From positions 3,162,001 to 3,226,000 of the forward strand of contig NZ_CP113059.1 of NCBI RefSeq assembly GCF_026625705.1: 64,000 bases of DNA. Direction: 5' to 3'. Shown here piece after piece: positions 33,744 through 43,922 of the stretch. Each line of letters opens with the position of its first letter. Position 1 is the first letter of the stretch. Source of the DNA: Pedobacter sp. SL55. Lineage in GTDB: Bacteria > Bacteroidota > Bacteroidia > Sphingobacteriales > Sphingobacteriaceae. Position numbers and translations under genes: made by a program. The notes under the pieces were generated by a model. The model saw only the letters and a list, made by a program, of their open reading frames with translations, did no database searches and was not told where the DNA came from.

Positions 33744-35066
33744 ATGAAAAAAGTTGCTTTCTATACACTTGGCTGTAAGTTGAATTTCTCTGAAACTTCG
33801 ACCATTGGTAGGTTATTTGTTGATGCAGGCTATCGTGTGGTAGAGTTTACAGATGCTGCTGATGTGTATGTGATCAATACCTGTTCTGTAACAGATCACG
33901 CAGATAAGAAATGCCGAAAAGTAGTAAAAGAAGCACTTAAATACTCTCCAAATGCCTACATAACCATTGTAGGCTGTTATGCACAGCTAAAACCTCAAGA
34001 AATTGCCGAAATAGAAGGTGTAGATATGGTGCTAGGTGCGGCAGAAAAATTCCGTATAGTTGAATTTATTACCGATTTAACTAAGCAGCCTAAAGCGGTT
34101 GTGCATCAGCAAGATATTGAGAAAGTAAATCATAATTTTATTGCAGCTTATTCTATTGGCGATAGAACCCGCACTTTTTTGAAAGTTCAAGACGGTTGTG
34201 ATTATCCTTGTACCTATTGCACCATTCCTTTAGCTCGTGGCGGTAGCCGAAGCGATACCATTGAAAACGTATTGCAAAAGGCGCAACAAATTGCTGCAAG
34301 TGGGGTTAAGGAGATTGTACTTACTGGCGTTAATCTTGGAGATTTTGGGATTAGAGAAGGTCAGCGTGAAGATCGTTTCTTTGATTTGGTAAAAGCACTG
34401 GATGAGGTAGAAGGTATCGAAAGAATTCGTATTTCATCTATAGAACCTAATTTGCTGAGCAATGATATCATCGAGTTTGTGGCCACTTCTAAACGTTTTG
34501 TACCTCACTTTCATATTCCGTTGCAATCTGGCTCTAACAAGATTTTGGGTTTAATGAAACGCCGCTATCAGCGAGAACTTTATGTAGATAGGGTAGCTAA
34601 AATTAAAGAGTTAATGCCTAACTGTTGTATCGGTGTAGACGTAATTGTGGGTTTTCCGGGCGAAACACAAGAAGATTTCTTGGATACTTATGAGTTTTTA
34701 AACGGCTTAAATATTTCTTATTTGCACGTATTTACTTACTCGGAGCGTGAGCAAACCGAAGCTGCAACTATGAAAGGTAAAGTAGCCGGAAGTACACGTT
34801 TTGAGCGCAATAAAATGCTTCATATCTTGTCTGATAAAAAGAGAAGAGCATTTTATCAATCGCAAATAGGTACAGAAGCTCAAGTGCTTTTTGAGGATGA
34901 TCAGAAAAATGGCTTTATGCACGGCTTTACCAAAAACTATGTGAAAGTAAAGGCCAAATACGATCCGGTAATGGTTAACGAACTTAAAAATGTGAAGTTG
35001 GTTGAGCTTACTCCAGAAGGCGAAGTTGAAGTAGAAGAACTACAAACCGTTTACGCCCATCATTAA
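33744..35066 (+). CDS. mtaB: tRNA t6A37 methylthiotransferase
   Basis: 440 residues from the ATG at 33744; a 23-codon extension upstream contains the promoter and is rejected. Radical-SAM methylthiotransferase that turns t6A37 into ms2t6A37 in ANN-decoding tRNAs such as tRNA-Lys. N-terminal UPF0004 domain with Cys in TLGCKLN, NTCSVT and VGCYAQ; radical SAM cluster CDYPCTYC near residue 151; C-terminal TRAM domain. The pattern FYTLGCKLNFSE is that of MtaB rather than MiaB or RimO. Confidence 0.95.
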   Translation: MKKVAFYTLGCKLNFSETSTIGRLFVDAGYRVVEFTDAADVYVINTCSVTDHADKKCRKVVKEALKYSPNAYITIVGCYAQLKPQEIAEIEGVDMVLGAAEKFRIVEFITDLTKQPKAVVHQQDIEKVNHNFIAAYSIGDRTRTFLKVQDGCDYPCTYCTIPLARGGSRSDTIENVLQKAQQIAASGVKEIVLTGVNLGDFGIREGQREDRFFDLVKALDEVEGIERIRISSIEPNLLSNDIIEFVATSKRFVPHFHIPLQSGSNKILGLMKRRYQRELYVDRVAKIKELMPNCCIGVDVIVGFPGETQEDFLDTYEFLNGLNISYLHVFTYSEREQTEAATMKGKVAGSTRFERNKMLHILSDKKRRAFYQSQIGTEAQVLFEDDQKNGFMHGFTKNYVKVKAKYDPVMVNELKNVKLVELTPEGEVEVEELQTVYAHH

Positions 35067-35357
35067 ACAACATTACACTAAACATTATTGTTCAAAAGTT
35101 TGGCCAATGGTAAGTTGTTTCTCTTGTTGTGCCTATAATTTCGGTAATTGTTTTGGCATAGCTACATTAATCATCATCTTTTTGGCAACTTGCTTTCAAT
35201 AAAGCTTTCCTTAAAAGTATCCAAAATAGAAATTGATAACGTTCAAGTTTCTATATCTTCTGCAAAACTTTGACATCTAATTCTAAAATTGAAAGAAAGA
35301 GAGCTTTGAAATTACATCTCAAAATGAACTATCTTAGCAATTAGATAAAAGTTAATA

Positions 35358-37176
35358 ATGAAGCTCCTCAAAAATATTTTTCGCTTAATTTTTTTCTTTT
35401 CTTTTTTATCAATACTGCCGATGCACAAATTAAACAAATTAGAAAAGAATTAGAACTAGTTGCCGTAACAAAAGATAATACTCGCTTAGTAAATGTTTTT
35501 AACAGAATAGGCAATCTTTATAGAACTAGAAATGCCGATAGTTGCTTTTACTATGGTTTAAAAGCTAAAAAGCTGGCCGTTAATATAGGTTATAAAAAAG
35601 GACAAGCTGATGCAGATTTGGTAATTGCCTTCTCTTTTTTTAAGATGGGGATATATGCAGAGTCGCTAGAGTTGCTTGGTAAAACCTTACCTTTTTACCA
35701 GCAAAATAATGATACAGAAAATATCATAAAGATATACCTCGATATGGTAGAGGTACTTAATAAGGGTATCTCTGAACGACCAAAAATTGTATCGCTAATG
35801 CAAAAAGCAATTCGTTTAGGGAAAAGCCTAGAAAAAGACAGTATAATGTCTCAAGTTTATCTAAGTTATTGCAATCGAAATCCAAGTCTTTCGAGTGATA
35901 GTATCTTTACTATTTAAACAAATCAAGAGAGGTAGCGCAACGTTACAAGGACGAACACATGATGATGTTTAATAGGATATGGCAAGCACGCTTATTGATT
36001 TTAGATGGACAATTACAAAAAGCTTTTCCTTTAGTAAAACAGTTGATTGCGGATGCGCAACTTAATGGAAATACAGATACGGAAATTAACGCCAGATTTC
36101 TAATGGTTGGTTATGAAAATATTAACCCTAGGATGGCATTAGAACACTGCTATAGTGCTTATGATGCCGCAAATAGAAGTGGCTATAGTTACTTAGAGAT
36201 TTATATTTTAAATAATGCCTTAGCTATAGCCAAAAGAATTAATGATAAGGACGAGATGATTAAAGTGTATGAGAAGTTGGATAAATCCATGTCTCAAGAT
36301 TGGGAAAAATCTCGGAAGTTTATGGGCGATTACGTGAAATACAATGCTATACAGACTGACAATCTTGTTTTAAGTAAAAAAGCCACACAAATTACTCTTT
36401 GGTTAATCATTATCTCGTTTTTATCAATAGTTATTGTACTCAGCATTTATTTGGTAATGCTACGCCAAAAAAAGAAGGTAACTGAGCAATTGGCCGCCTT
36501 AGACGAAGCTACTAAGATGCAGGTTATGGCAATGGAGGAGGCGAAATATCAGGCAGTAAGAGAAGAGCAACAAAGATTGGGACAGGACCTACATGATGGC
36601 TTGTCTTCGTCAATTGCAGCTATAAAGTATCAGTTAGAGGTATTGATAATGGATGCCGAAAGTAATGAATTAAAATCTAAGTTAACTAAGTTACGGATTG
36701 AAACAGAAAGAGCTTACACGGCAGCTCGTAACAAAAGCCACGAGTGGTTTGTACAGGCTGATGGGCAGCACGAGCAGTCTTTTGAAAAGCAGATTAAGTT
36801 ACTTACCGAAATCTCCCTACCAGATAATCGTTATACCAAGCATATTTTAATAGACGATAATTCGCTAGCGGGTGTGGACATGGATACCAGAATTTCGCTA
36901 CTTCGTATCATACAAGGTGCGGTAACCAATATCATTAAGCATGCTAAGGCAAAATGTGTAAATATCTTGATTTACGAAGAAGAAAACACTTTGCTGTTAA
37001 ACATTAGCGACGATGGAATTGGATTGGGCAAGGATAGATCAGCTGGCCTGAAATCAAACATTGGTTTGCAGTCTATTTTTCGTCGTGCCAAACTTCTCAA
37101 TGGTCAAGCACAAATCAACTCAAATGATAAAGGTACCGAAATAATTGTTTCCATTCCGTTAACTTTAAATGGTTAA
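35358..37176 (+). pseudogene. TPR-type sensor histidine kinase, two frameshifts
   Basis: Three reading frames join into one protein. Frame A begins at ATG 35358 (signal-like MKLLKNIFRLIFFFSFLSI), frame B carries TADAQIKQIRKELEL and TPR helices up to 35917, and frame C continues YLNKSREVAQ into the TPRs, a transmembrane helix (residues IIISFLSIVIVLSIYLVML), a coiled coil, HisKA_3 with QRLGQDLHDGLSSSIAAIK (phospho-His), and HATPase with NIIKHAKA and DDGIGL. Both joints need one inserted base (in the T-rich stretch near 35390-35407, and near 35895-35915). The N box reads QGAVTN, with Gly where Glu is usual. Cognate regulator not adjacent. Confidence 0.8.
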
Positions 37177-37184
37177 GAAACAAA

Positions 37185-37216
37185 AAATGGGACATCTTTT
37201 TAAAGACATCCCATTT
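37185..37216 (-). terminator. Terminator of tRNA-Ser
   Basis: Imperfect stem, outer AAATGGGA / TCCCATTT and inner TCTTT / AAAGA, ending in T6 on the minus strand. It also faces the 3' end of the histidine kinase gene. Confidence 0.75.
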
Positions 37217-37225
37217 GTATTTCTC

Positions 37226-37313
37226 TGGCGGAGAGCGAGGGATTCGAACCCCCGGACCTGTTACAGTCAACAGTTTTCAAGACTGCCGCATTCGACCACT
37301 CTGCCAGCTCTCC
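37226..37313 (-). tRNA. tRNA-Ser (anticodon TGA)
   Basis: Minus-strand cloverleaf: acceptor GGAGAGC / GCTCTCC, anticodon loop CTTGAAA with TGA, a long variable arm (GTTGACTGTAACAG region) as expected for Ser, and T arm with GTTCGAATCC. 88 bases including encoded CCA, unlike tRNA-Lys at 32742. An ideal promoter lies immediately upstream. Confidence 0.97.
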
Positions 37314-37317
37314 GCTG

Positions 37318-37348
37318 CAAAAGTACAAACTCTAAGCAATTCTACAAA
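37318..37348 (-). promoter_or_regulatory. Full promoter of tRNA-Ser
   Basis: On the minus strand TTTG (37345-37348), 19-base spacer, TACTTTTG (37318-37325), identical in spacing to the GbsR promoter. Only CAGC separates it from the mature tRNA 5' end. Confidence 0.8.
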
Positions 37349-37516
37349 CTAAAGAATTGGTATTTTCTGAACTTTGCTTTAAGAGCTTAGTTATCAGTCT
37401 GAAAAAATATATATGATAGGAGATTTACAGTAAAATAATAGCCGCAAGGTCTTGTGAAATGAAAAATTATAAAGCAAGACAAGACAAAATATAGCGTAAA
37501 AAATGGTTGCGTTAGT

Positions 37517-38499
37517 TTATTTGTTTTTTGTAGTATTGGTATTGCTTTTGAATAGGTTAAAATTAGGCCTAATGATTTTAACGCTTCTTTTTGATAAATC
37601 TACGCTTGCGTTAAGCTCAAAACCAATCAACAAAATGAGCGAGTTAAGGTAAAGCCAAATCATAACAACCATTAAGGTGCCTATAGAACCGTAAAGTTTG
37701 TTGTAAGCGCTAAAGTTATTAATATAGAAAGAAAATCCCCAGATGGTTAAAAAGGCTAAAATGGTGGCCAGCCAAGAGCCTGCGCTAAAAAACTTCCATT
37801 TTTTGGCATGTGCCGGACCATAGCGATACAATATAGATACATTGATGAAATATAGCACACCCAAAAGCGCCCATTGTGTTAACTGGATAGCATAAATAGT
37901 CAGATTGCCATCGTAGTTCATTTCTTTTTTTAAATAATTGATAGAAACGATACCAAGTGTCATTGCGGTAATACACACAATCATGGATAGCACTAATACA
38001 ATGGTTAAAATTAAGGCTACTAATCTTCTTTTTAGTAATGATCTTGTTTCTACTATAAGTGATGACTTATTGAAAGCAATCATTAAGTTGTGTACGCCAT
38101 TGGTAGCAAAAAATAACGAAAGGAAGAAACCGATGGAAAGCAAGCTTCCATTTTGGTTGTTCACAATATCATTAATCGTGTCTTGGAAAGCATCAAAGGC
38201 GTTTGTTGGCAGCACCAGTGCTAATAAAGACATTAAGCCTTCTTGAAAACCAATACGTTTGGGAATATAAGGAATTAAGGTAAACAAGAAGATAATACCA
38301 GGGAAAATAGCCAACATAAAATTGTAGGCTAGGGAAGAAGCTTTGTTAACTAGGGTTTCTTTACCAATTTCCCTAAAAAAAAGGTAGCAACGGTATATAA
38401 CGGCAGCGGACTAAAACCTGGCAATACACAAGCCTTAGTCCACTCAATAAACATTGAATAGAGTCTAAGTTTTAAAAGATGTTTGTGTAGCCACTTCAT
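37517..38499 (-). pseudogene. yihY: YihY/BrkB family membrane protein, one frameshift
   Basis: The C-terminal 266 residues (from MLAIFPGIIFLFTLIPYIP) are open, with six hydrophobic helices and the family motif LYLNSLILLIGFELNA near the end. Upstream, another frame starts at ATG 38499 (MKWLHKHLLKLRLYS..) and reads through PLYTVATFF into a run of eight T (plus-strand A8, 38375-38382); one more T would join it to FREIGKETLVNKASSLAYNF and the rest. So this is a ~327-residue YihY with a one-base deletion in a homopolymer. Function of the family is unsettled; not an RNase. Last of the pasta-mltG-thioesterase strand run. Confidence 0.85.
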
Positions 38500-38616
38500 T
38501 AACTGTAATTACGGTTTTAGATTTACGAATTACGACTGTTTTACTATTCAGTTTAAAAAATTTTAAAAGCTTGCCATTTGCAATTCAATCTAACATCGTC
38601 ATTCTAACATCTCAAA

Positions 38617-39024
38617 TCAAAAATATTGCCTTACGTTTTTCATGAAATTCTCTGGCGGCTGACAAGGCCTACGAGTTACTTTATCAACGAAAACCAAAGT
38701 AGTCTTGCCAATATTGATCAGTTCTTTTGCTTCGTTATAAATCTCATATTCTACATGTAAACGAACTGTAGGAAGTTCTTTTACAATAGATTTTATCGTT
38801 AATACTTGATTGTACAAGGCAGGCTTTAAATACTTAGATTGCAGCTCTAATATCGGCAACATTACACCATCGGCTTCCATAGAGGCGTAGGTCATACCAG
38901 AGCAGGCTTCAAAACACTCAGTTCTTGCTATTTCGTAATATTGGGCATAATTACCGTGGTAAACTACACCCATCTGATCGGTTTCGGCGTATCTAACTTT
39001 TACTTGTGTTTCGTAGGTAAACAT
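38617..39024 (-). CDS. Acyl-CoA thioesterase (YbgC/4HBT family)
   Basis: 135-residue hotdog-fold enzyme. The motif RYAETDQMGVVYHGNYAQYYE near residue 10 contains the catalytic Asp of the YbgC type, and ARTECFE follows. It hydrolyses short acyl-CoA thioesters. The start overlaps the mltG stop codon by one base (TAATG), so it is translationally coupled to it. Confidence 0.92.
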   Translation of the reverse strand: MFTYETQVKVRYAETDQMGVVYHGNYAQYYEIARTECFEACSGMTYASMEADGVMLPILELQSKYLKPALYNQVLTIKSIVKELPTVRLHVEYEIYNEAKELINIGKTTLVFVDKVTRRPCQPPENFMKNVRQYF

Positions 39025-40073
39025 TATCTAAATATATTTCTTTTATTTAAGGCTTCTCTATATTTTTTGGCGTTAATGTTATGCTCTTGTACGGTTGCCG
39101 CAAAGTTATGGTAGCCAGAAAAATCTTCTTTAGCGCACATATATAGGTAGTTATTGTCTTCCTTATTCAATACTGCATCTATAGCTTTAATACTTGGCAT
39201 ATTAATTGGGCCTGGAGGCAAGCCAGCATATTTGTAAGTGTTGTATCGCGAGTCTGCCCTCAATAACTCTCCAGTAACACGTTTTACAGTAAAATCATTA
39301 TTGGCAAAAATTACGGTTGGGTCTGCCTGCAATAAAATACCTCTTTCTAACCTGTTTAGGTACAAACCAGCAATGGTAGGCATTTCTTTATCGTATAACG
39401 CTTCGGCATCTACAATAGAGGCCAAAATAGTCGCTTTAATAGGGTCTAAACCTACAGCTGCTGCTTTTTTTCTACGTTCGTCGTTCCAGAATTTTAAGTA
39501 TTCATCATTCATTTTCTTAAAGAATTGCTCTGGAGAAGTGTTCCACCACATTTCGTAAGTATTTGGAATGAACATGGTATACACCGTTTCGGTGTTGAAA
39601 CCAAATTTTTCTACATAAGCGGCAGAGTCTAATAAGCGCATAAAAGCTACAGAGTCGGGCTCTAAATTTTTGGCCAGTAAACTCGCTAAACCATCAATTT
39701 TTCTAATGTTCTGAAATTTCAGTTTTACCGCTTCCTGATTGCCAGCTTTAAGCATATTAATTAAGGTACGGTTATTCATACCTTCTTTTAGGCGATATTT
39801 CCCGGGTTTTAGTACACCTTGCAGGTTCATTTTTTCTGCTGCCTCCCAAAATTTGCCTATGTCATTTAATACTTCTTTGTTGCGAAGGTCTGTTACCAAA
39901 TCTTCAAATACGAAGCCCGTTTTTACATAAAGATATTTTTGGTTTGCGGTAACGTTGGGCGCAAAATAAATGCTGTAAAATTTGAAGCTGAAATATCCGC
40001 CAACTGCCAATACTATTGCTAAAATAACAGCAGCAACTTTAAGTGTTTTTTTATTGTTCTGATTTGTTTTCAT
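39024..40073 (-). CDS. mltG: Endolytic murein transglycosylase MltG
   Basis: 349 residues: an N-terminal transmembrane anchor (residues 11-32), a LysM-like region, then the YceG domain. The active-site segment is ASIVDAEALYDKEMPTIAGLYLNRL near 215; family members usually read IVEKE, so here the second Glu is kept and the first is Asp. DPTVIF, YNTY...GLPPGPI..PS follow as expected. It cuts nascent glycan strands at the inner membrane. Nine bases after the PASTA gene and overlapping the thioesterase gene. Confidence 0.93.
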   Translation of the reverse strand: MKTNQNNKKTLKVAAVILAIVLAVGGYFSFKFYSIYFAPNVTANQKYLYVKTGFVFEDLVTDLRNKEVLNDIGKFWEAAEKMNLQGVLKPGKYRLKEGMNNRTLINMLKAGNQEAVKLKFQNIRKIDGLASLLAKNLEPDSVAFMRLLDSAAYVEKFGFNTETVYTMFIPNTYEMWWNTSPEQFFKKMNDEYLKFWNDERRKKAAAVGLDPIKATILASIVDAEALYDKEMPTIAGLYLNRLERGILLQADPTVIFANNDFTVKRVTGELLRADSRYNTYKYAGLPPGPINMPSIKAIDAVLNKEDNNYLYMCAKEDFSGYHNFAATVQEHNINAKKYREALNKRNIFR

Positions 40074-40081
40074 TGTAGTGT

Positions 40082-40849
40082 TTACGGTTTGTTTGCTAGC
40101 GTTAAGTTAATTGGTGTGCCAATACGAACTTTGGTTACGCTATCGGCTACTAAAGGAAATTGAGAAATAATTACTGCGTTAGCGGTATCTGTAATAGTGC
40201 CTTCGTACGTAATGCTGCCAATGGTTAGCATGGCACCTTTCAAAGAAAATTTAGCCTCGTCTATAGTTAAACCAGTTAAGTTTGGCAATTCTACTTCTTC
40301 GCTTCCACGTCCATCGCCTAATACAAGGCTAATTCTTGATCCTTTTGGCAAGCTTTCTCCAGGTCTAATTTGCTGTCCGCCAAATAATACTTCTAAAACT
40401 ACATCTCTAGCTACGTCTGGTTTGTAGGTAGTATCTCCCAATTTTAAACCATAGCTTTCTATAATAGATTTAGCCTCACGGAGTGATTTCATTTCTATAT
40501 CTGGAAACCTCACATTAGGAGCTTGATTGGTATTAACCGTTAAATAAATGGTTCTATTGTCTTTTACAAACGTTTCTGGGTCAGGGTCTTGGTCGGTTAC
40601 TATTCCTGGTGGCTGGTCTTGGATATATACCGAATCAATTTCGTAACGTAAGCCTAATCCTTCTAGTTTACTAATAGCATCTTCAATTTTAAGTCCTTTT
40701 AGGTTCGGTACATTTAAGCCATCGCCGTGTTTGGTGTAATAACGAAGACTAAAGAACGCAATTAATAGTAGGCCAAAAAATGTACAAATCGCAGCAATTA
40801 AGTTTCTTCTGAACGATTTGGTTTTAAGGTACTCGGTAAGGTTGCCCAT
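40082..40849 (-). CDS. PASTA-domain membrane protein
   Basis: 255 residues: cytoplasmic N-terminus, one transmembrane helix (about 18-38), then three PASTA repeats (P.LKGL.IEDAISKLE near 46, P..EMKSLREAKSIIESYGLKLG near 115, PNLTGLTIDEAKFSLKG near 190). PASTA domains bind peptidoglycan or lipid II. No kinase domain, unlike Firmicutes PrkC. Gene order PASTA-mltG points to cell-wall growth or division. A -7 box (TAAATTTG) lies 28 bases upstream. Confidence 0.9.
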   Translation of the reverse strand: MGNLTEYLKTKSFRRNLIAAICTFFGLLLIAFFSLRYYTKHGDGLNVPNLKGLKIEDAISKLEGLGLRYEIDSVYIQDQPPGIVTDQDPDPETFVKDNRTIYLTVNTNQAPNVRFPDIEMKSLREAKSIIESYGLKLGDTTYKPDVARDVVLEVLFGGQQIRPGESLPKGSRISLVLGDGRGSEEVELPNLTGLTIDEAKFSLKGAMLTIGSITYEGTITDTANAVIISQFPLVADSVTKVRIGTPINLTLANKP

Positions 40850-40877
40850 TAGCAGTATATGTTTTATAATTTAAGCC

Positions 40878-40885
40878 CAAATTTA
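40878..40885 (-). promoter_or_regulatory. -7 box TAAATTTG of the PASTA-mltG operon
   Basis: Exact TAnnTTTG on the minus strand, 28 bases from the start codon. Confidence 0.5.
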
Positions 40886-40926
40886 GCTTAAAAAAATATT
40901 TATCGTGAATTAAAAACAAATCTATC

Positions 40927-40934
40927 TATTTTTG
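40927..40934 (+). promoter_or_regulatory. -7 box TATTTTTG of ddl
   Basis: Exact TAnnTTTG, 42 bases before the ATG. It is divergent from the PASTA promoter in the same 127-base gap. Confidence 0.45.
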
Positions 40935-40976
40935 GATTTGAAAAGAGGCGATTAGCCAGTTAACCAACCTTAAATT

Positions 40977-41960
40977 ATGATGAAAAAAACCATTGCGTTA
41001 CTAACAGGAGGAACAACGGGAGAATGGGTTGTGTCCGTTAAAAGTGCTGCAACTATTGCCCAGAACATAGATACAACAAAATACGAAGTATATAAAATTA
41101 TGCTTACCGAAAATGGATGGTTTTATGAACCTGCAGATTCGGTAAAAATAGAAATAGATAAAAATGATTTCTCTTTAACTATTAAAGGAAAAAAAATTGT
41201 TTTTGATGGCGTATTTATTGCTATTCATGGCTCGCCAGGCGAAGACGGCAAGTTGCAAGGTTATTTCGATATGTTGGGGATTCCTTACACCACGTGCAAT
41301 GCCTTAACCAGTTCAATTACTATGAATAAAGGTTATACAAAAGCGATTGTAAATGGAATAAAGAATTTAAACGTTGCTAAATCTTTACAGCTGTTTAAGG
41401 AAGATTATAGTGTAGAAGAGGTAAAATCGCAGTTGAAATTACCTTTGTTTGTAAAACCTAATAATGGAGGTAGCAGTATTGGTATGAGCAAGGTTAAAAA
41501 CTTTGATGACTTACAAACTGCCCTAGATAAAGCTTTTAATGAAGATACCCAAGTGCTGGTTGAGGAGTTTGTAGAAGGTAGAGAGTTCTCTATCGGTGTT
41601 TTTAAAACTAAAGGAAAGATTGTGGTTTTGCCAACTACCGAAGTAAAAACCAAAAATGAGTTCTTCGATTTTGATGCCAAATATACCCTAGGTGTAACCG
41701 AAGAAATTACCCCTGGAGATATGAATGAAGAAGAGAAGGCTAGGGTAGAGCAAGTTGTGGCCGATGTTTATGTGAAATTGAACTGCCGTGGCGTGGTTCG
41801 TATCGATTATTTCTTGGAACACGGTACAGGTAAATTCTACTTTATCGAAATCAATACTATTCCTGGACAAACAGCTACAAGTTTTATTCCTCAACAGGTA
41901 GCAGCAATGGGTATGAAATTGCAAGATTTTTATACACAGGTGTTGGAGGAGACTATTTAG
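40977..41960 (+). CDS. ddl: D-alanine--D-alanine ligase
   Basis: 327-residue ATP-grasp enzyme that makes the D-Ala-D-Ala end of peptidoglycan precursors. Substrate loop TTGEWVVSVKSA near residue 12 (usual form G..S.E..VS..SA), HGSPGEDGKLQGYFD near 83, omega loop YTTCNALTSSITMNKGYTK near 105, PNNGGSSIGMSK near 165, and metal-binding EINTIPGQT near 297. Divergent from the PASTA-mltG operon, so cell-wall genes face each other. Confidence 0.95.
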   Translation: MMKKTIALLTGGTTGEWVVSVKSAATIAQNIDTTKYEVYKIMLTENGWFYEPADSVKIEIDKNDFSLTIKGKKIVFDGVFIAIHGSPGEDGKLQGYFDMLGIPYTTCNALTSSITMNKGYTKAIVNGIKNLNVAKSLQLFKEDYSVEEVKSQLKLPLFVKPNNGGSSIGMSKVKNFDDLQTALDKAFNEDTQVLVEEFVEGREFSIGVFKTKGKIVVLPTTEVKTKNEFFDFDAKYTLGVTEEITPGDMNEEEKARVEQVVADVYVKLNCRGVVRIDYFLEHGTGKFYFIEINTIPGQTATSFIPQQVAAMGMKLQDFYTQVLEETI

Positions 41961-42120
41961 GGGTCAGGAATCAGGGGTCAGGTTTCAGTAAATATCACTA
42001 AGTTAATTTCCTGCAGATATTCAAAGATTTTTCAGCTACACACTGATTTGATCTGCGAACATCTGCGGTTTTTTTATCAGCGAATATCTGTGGGAAAACT
42101 AAAATGTGCTTAAGTTTCTA
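41961..42120. repeat. Intergenic low-complexity repeats (GGTCAGG and ATCTGCG types)
   Basis: GGGGTCAGGAATCAGGGGTCAGG, written here in words: three near-copies of GGGGTCAGGA-type text, then ATCTGCGAACATCTGCGG and ATCAGCGAATATCTG. Both families recur elsewhere in the window (28725-29255, 62593-62680). No gene. Confidence 0.55.
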
Positions 42121-42130
42121 ATGAGAATAC

Positions 42131-43555
42131 TTAAACCGCTGTTTTCTTCCAATTACCTCTTTTAAAAATAATATAAGCAGCAATGGTAATTCCAATTTCG
42201 GCTACTGGGATGGCTATAAACACACCTGTTGGTCCCATTGTTAAATATTTAGCGAGGAAGTAAGCCAAAGGTATTTGAAACAACCAAAATACAACCACGT
42301 TAATTTTAGTGGGTGTCCAAGTATCGCCAGCGCCATTAAATGCACTTATTAATACCATTCCAACACCATAAAGTACAAAACCGTAGCTCATTATCCTTAA
42401 AGCTTCAACTGCTACCTTTCTAACTTCTTGGTCTTCTGTAAAAAACGAAGCAAATAAATGGCCACAGGTTAAAAACAATATGGTAACTACTGCCATAAAA
42501 ATTGCAGCATACTTTACCGTTACCAATACAGATTGTTCTGCTCTGTCTATTCTGCCAGCACCCATATTTTGACCAACTAAGGTAGCGGCCGCATTGCTCA
42601 GTCCCCAAGCTGGTAAAATGAAAAACATCATTAATCTTAAACCCGTTAAAAAGCCCGCAGAACCAATTTCTCCCGCTGTAGTTGCAACCAATTCTTGCAG
42701 AAAGATATAACTACAAGAAGCAATACTAAATTGGAAAACTGCCGGCGCTGCAATTTTAACAATGGCTTTTATTTGAGCTGCTTGAGGCTTTAAGTAAGCC
42801 AGTTTCATTTTTAAATTGTTGCTGCCTTTTGCTAAATGGTAAATTTGATACAGCACACCTGTGCTACGGCCAATTGCGGTTGCCAAAGCTGCACCAGTTA
42901 ATCCTAAAGCAGGTATTGGGCCTAAGCCGCGTATTAAAATAGGGCATAAGGTAATGTTAATGATATTGGCTATAAACAAACTTTGCATAGCGATAGCGGC
43001 GTTACCTGCACCTCTAAAAATACCGTTGATGAGAAACAGCAACATAATGGCTATGCTGGTGCCCATCATTATCCGTACAAAAGTAATTCCTTCTGTAGCT
43101 GTACTTTCTGTAGCACCCATTAGCAGTAAAATATCCTTTGCAAATATTAATCCTGCCATACTAATTAGGATAGATATTGTAGTGGCAATTGCAATGGTTT
43201 GCATGCCCGCTCTTGATGCAGCTTCGGTGTTTTTTTCGCCAATTCGGCGGGCAACCACTGCTGTAGCCGCCATGCCCAAACCCATGGCTAATGAGTAAAT
43301 AATGGTTAAAACAGATTCGGTTAAGCCTACAATTTGAATGGCTTCAGCACTGTTCGGTAAATGCCCCACAAAGTAAAGATCTACCAATACAAATACCGAT
43401 TCCATGATCATTTCCAGCATCATTGGAATAGCCAAAAGTACAATAGCTTTTCTGATACTGATGGAAGTATAATCGATTTCGGCACCTTTAAAGGCCTGAA
43501 CAAGTACATTGAAAAAATTAGACAAACGTGATTTTGCCTCAACTGGTTGTGTCAT
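42131..43555 (-). CDS. MATE family multidrug/toxin efflux transporter
   Basis: 474 residues with twelve transmembrane helices in two homologous halves. After a cytoplasmic N-terminus the sequence opens with KAIVLLAIPMMLEMIMESVFVLVDLYFVG, the usual MATE entry, and AVVARRIGEKN near 102 and a matching half-2 loop TLVGQNMGAGR near 320 follow. NorM-like in kind; substrates unknown. Monocistronic. Confidence 0.92.
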   Translation of the reverse strand: MTQPVEAKSRLSNFFNVLVQAFKGAEIDYTSISIRKAIVLLAIPMMLEMIMESVFVLVDLYFVGHLPNSAEAIQIVGLTESVLTIIYSLAMGLGMAATAVVARRIGEKNTEAASRAGMQTIAIATTISILISMAGLIFAKDILLLMGATESTATEGITFVRIMMGTSIAIMLLFLINGIFRGAGNAAIAMQSLFIANIINITLCPILIRGLGPIPALGLTGAALATAIGRSTGVLYQIYHLAKGSNNLKMKLAYLKPQAAQIKAIVKIAAPAVFQFSIASCSYIFLQELVATTAGEIGSAGFLTGLRLMMFFILPAWGLSNAAATLVGQNMGAGRIDRAEQSVLVTVKYAAIFMAVVTILFLTCGHLFASFFTEDQEVRKVAVEALRIMSYGFVLYGVGMVLISAFNGAGDTWTPTKINVVVFWLFQIPLAYFLAKYLTMGPTGVFIAIPVAEIGITIAAYIIFKRGNWKKTAV

Positions 43556-43808
43556 ATATAAAAATAATAAAAAAGAAATACCATGAGATGCTAAAAGCTA
43601 GCATCGTTAATTGTTTTTGAGATGTAGGAGCCCTTGCTTTGTTAAGCTATTCTGATACGGACTGCAGAAAACTTCATGGTTGTTGAGATTTTAATGATGC
43701 AAAAGTAGAGAATTTTTATTTATTGAAGCAACTTTTTATCGCTGCCGACGGCTCAATTTCTTTAATTAAGCAATTTTTCTATTTCAAGCCGCATTAATGG
43801 TGCACGCA

Positions 43809-43827
43809 CAGTGTCATTAAATTACGG
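43809..43827 (+). repeat. Degenerate IS4-type terminal repeat, left
   Basis: CAGTGTCATTAAATTACGG matches 16 of 19 bases of the terminal repeat CAATGTCATTAAGTTAAGG of the IS at 44635. Its mirror copy lies at 46184-46202. Confidence 0.5.
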
Positions 43828-43922
43828 GTTTAGCAGTCCTCAAGGGGATCAAATATTTATAGTAAATGCAAGTTTTTTAGGTCGTGCGACTAAATCCTTT
43901 ACTAAAGCATACCTGCTATTTT

